DNA from: Planctomycetales bacterium | Lineage (GTDB): Bacteria > Planctomycetota > Planctomycetia > Isosphaerales > Isosphaeraceae | Length of the DNA stretch: 36,808 nucleotides | NCBI GenBank assembly: GCA_027452145.1 | Contig: DAIDHB010000005.1 | Span: 1 to 36,808, forward strand | Direction: 5' to 3' | Shown here: one piece after another, positions 35,150 to 36,808 of the stretch | Position numbering within the stretch: position 1 is the stretch's first letter | How the letters are laid out: each line of letters opens with the position of its first letter | Program-made: the position numbers and the translations under genes | Notes under the pieces: model-generated | Seen by the model: the letters and a program-made list of their open reading frames with translations, nothing else | What the model was told of the DNA's origin: nothing | Database searches by the model: none

Positions 35150-36418
35150 TCAAAGCCCGCCGTCCAGCGCCTCCCGAATCGTGGGCAGGTATTTCTCCGC
35201 CGAGGCCGTGTTGACCAGCACGACCCGGTCGCCGGGCCGGATCATGCCCCGATCGGCCAGCTCGGGAAGCGCGGCCAGCGTCGCGGCGCCCTCGGGCGAC
35301 CAGGCGAACCGTCGCGCCCGCCACTCGTCGCGAATCGTCGTGGCGATTACCGCCTCCGGGACCACCAGCGCGCAGCCGCCCGAGTCGCGGATGATTCGCA
35401 GCACGTTGATGTGCCCGATGTTCTGTGCCACGTTCAGCCCTGTGGCGATCGTCCGGCCCGCCGGGCGCGGATCGATGTCGGCCGCGCCGGAGTTGAACGC
35501 ACGCACGATCGGCGTGCTGGCCTCGCTCTGGACGCAGATCATCCGCGGACGATCGGGGCCCACCAGCCCCAGCGCCTCCAGCTCGTCAAACGCCTTGGCC
35601 ATCCCGACGACCCCGGTCCCGCCCCCGGTCGGGTAGACGATCACATCGGGCAACTGCCAGCGCCGCTCCGCCAGCCGATCGCCCGACGGCTCGGCCATCT
35701 CCAGGCCCAGCGTCTTCTTTCCCTCAGTCCGCCAGCCCGGCTCCTGGAACGTTGCCACGCTGAAATACCCGCGCGGCAGGTACTCCTCGCGGATCTTCTT
35801 CGCGCAGTCGACAATCGTCCCGGGCACCAGGTCGAGGCTCACCCGATCGGGATGCAGCCGCGCATACGCCGCGACCTTCCCCAGCACCGGCAGATCGGTG
35901 TCGGGCGACATGGCGATCACCGCCTCGATCCCGGCCGCCACGGCGTACTCCGCCAGCGAATCCCCGGCATTTCCCTGAGTCGGCACGGCCAGGCGCGTCA
36001 GCCCGAGCTGCCGGGCCATCGCCACCGTCATCACCATCCCCCGGTCCTTGAACGAAAGCGTCGGATTACCCCCGAACCCTCGATGGTGCTTCCCCTCATC
36101 CTTGACCTCCAGGCGGCAACCCAGCCGCTCAGCCAGCGGATGCACGTACGCAAGGCTTGGCGTGTACCCCTCGCCCAGCGTCGTGATGTGCGCCCGGTCG
36201 GCCGGCGAGTCGAAGTCCAGGGGCAGCAAACCCCCGAAACGCCACAGGTTGTGGCGTTCAGGCGTCCACCACCCGTCGCGGCCGCGCTCGGCCGCCAGCC
36301 GCTCGAGGTCCAGCACGACCTGCAACGGCCGCCCGTCCTTCTCGCACAGATTCATCACCCGATCGACCGGGTACTCGGCTCCGCAGACCGAGCAGGCGAG
36401 ATGAGAGGCATAACCCAT
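35150..36418 (-). CDS. thrC: Threonine synthase
   Basis: A 422-aa PLP-dependent enzyme that converts O-phosphohomoserine to threonine and phosphate, in the cytoplasm. Lys124 in NPTLSFKDRGM is the expected Schiff-base lysine (many threonine synthases have NPTGSFKDRG there). The PLP-phosphate glycine loop TGGGTGVVGM, the ITTLGEGYTPS opening and the QGNAGDSLAEYA segment are also typical. The N-terminus has CSVCGAEYPVDRV, a small zinc-ribbon-like CxxC element common in longer threonine synthases. The start ATG at 36418 is preceded by AAAGGAG about 11 nt upstream. A related fold-type II enzyme (threonine or diaminopropionate lyase-like) is less likely given length and motifs. No other threonine-pathway gene is nearby. 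Confidence 0.9.
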   Translation of the reverse strand: MGYASHLACSVCGAEYPVDRVMNLCEKDGRPLQVVLDLERLAAERGRDGWWTPERHNLWRFGGLLPLDFDSPADRAHITTLGEGYTPSLAYVHPLAERLGCRLEVKDEGKHHRGFGGNPTLSFKDRGMVMTVAMARQLGLTRLAVPTQGNAGDSLAEYAVAAGIEAVIAMSPDTDLPVLGKVAAYARLHPDRVSLDLVPGTIVDCAKKIREEYLPRGYFSVATFQEPGWRTEGKKTLGLEMAEPSGDRLAERRWQLPDVIVYPTGGGTGVVGMAKAFDELEALGLVGPDRPRMICVQSEASTPIVRAFNSGAADIDPRPAGRTIATGLNVAQNIGHINVLRIIRDSGGCALVVPEAVIATTIRDEWRARRFAWSPEGAATLAALPELADRGMIRPGDRVVLVNTASAEKYLPTIREALDGGL

Positions 36419-36487
36419 ATCGAGTGCACTCCTTTAATCGCCCATCAATGCCTGTGGTGCGATTCCAAAAAATCCGAAGCACGACCG

Positions 36488-36515
36488 AATAGTGACGACA
36501 TTCGTGTCGTCTATT
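36488..36515. promoter_or_regulatory. Inverted repeat upstream of thrC
   Basis: AATA-gt-GACGAC and GTCGTC-TATT form 10-bp arms with a 2-nt bulge and a 6-nt loop (attcgt), about 70-100 nt before the thrC start. It could be an operator or a leader hairpin. No T-run follows on either strand. Confidence 0.35.
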
Positions 36516-36670
36516 GATCAGGGGATGGTAGTTCGGCCGGATCGAGGGGCAAATTCGGCCGAGACTAACGCCCCTACGATTCCCATTTTTCCCAGTCCTT
36601 CAGTTGATGCCGTGACGCGAAGACTCAAGGCCACCCGAAAATCGAGCCATGCATGATGCGTCGTGGAAGG

Positions 36671-36723
36671 TGTCACCGGGCGCTTCAAAACCAGCCACTC
36701 GTGGGCGCTTCAAAACCAGCCAC
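36671..36723. mobile_element. Possible IS21-family insertion-sequence end (truncated by window)
   Basis: TGTCACC at 36671 is followed by a 21-bp repeat beginning GGGCGCTTCAAAACCAGCC at 36678-36698 and again at 36703-36723 (25-bp period). IS21-family elements often start with TGTCA and carry multiple tandem end repeats with a CAACCAGCC- or AAACCAGCC-like core. No istA/istB is visible before the window ends, so this is either the outer end of an element or a remnant. Similarity was judged from memory of the family only. Confidence 0.4.
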
Positions 36724-36808
36724 CATTCTCACGGGTTTCAGACACGTTGGTTGATCGTAGCTGACTCGGCCGACTGTTCATAGCCACAGGCGATTTACGG
36801 CCTACTTT

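Larger units (their letters stand above)
36419..36808. other. Non-coding right end with repeats
   Basis: No gene is supported in this 390-nt stretch, which is less GC-rich than the coding regions. It holds a hairpin upstream of thrC and a tandem repeat that resembles an insertion-sequence end, both listed separately. Confidence 0.5.

Overview
This is a GC-rich chromosomal window whose gene content points to a member of the Planctomycetota, probably close to Isosphaeraceae (inference, no rRNA present). The pointers are a membrane-anchored Ser/Thr kinase, a huge RHS protein whose N-terminus carries the planctomycete-type LEPR-XLL-like motif (LESRRLLSG), a PEP-CTERM protein, ASPIC/UnbV and G8-domain surface proteins, and wide gaps between genes. 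Sixteen protein genes are supported. No rRNA, tRNA or CRISPR array was found.

Left third (333-14816, all + strand): a transmembrane Ser/Thr kinase with a large duplicated extracytoplasmic part; a secreted His/Gly-rich TPR protein overlapping a carbon-nitrogen hydrolase by 4 nt; a 1266-residue TPR/FG-GAP/ASPIC protein; a G8-domain beta-helix protein; and a PQQ-like beta-propeller protein. Most of these carry export signals, so the block looks like a cell-surface or envelope programme. An elaborate inverted-repeat structure lies between the ASPIC and G8 genes.

Middle (14959-21596, all - strand): the housekeeping core. dnaG (primase) and rpoD (main sigma factor) lie 41 nt apart behind a near-consensus sigma-70 promoter and end in a clear intrinsic terminator. 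A coiled-coil/zinc-ribbon protein follows. This is a macromolecular-synthesis operon without rpsU in front. Upstream of it lies a membrane-anchored HtrA/Deg-type serine protease with two PDZ domains.

Right part (21989-36418): asnB (glutamine-dependent asparagine synthetase) on +, preceded by a leader with clustered AACCGAA/TTCGGTT heptamers and hairpins; then on - a 1913-residue fusion of a Vgb/NHL-like propeller, about 45 RHS/YD repeats and a short hydrophobic C-terminal tip, with a PEP-CTERM protein upstream of it on the same strand; then on + a protein with two GT2 glycosyltransferase domains plus TPRs and a metallophosphoesterase; then thrC (threonine synthase) on -. The last 140 bp contain a tandem repeat that resembles the terminus of an IS21-family insertion sequence running off the window.

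The strongest candidates for something not well described are the propeller-RHS fusion with no visible immunity gene, the kinase with a duplicated beta-helix-like sensor, the nested inverted repeat at 10418-10536, and the heptamer cluster before asnB. Function calls rest on motifs read by eye. No database search was possible.
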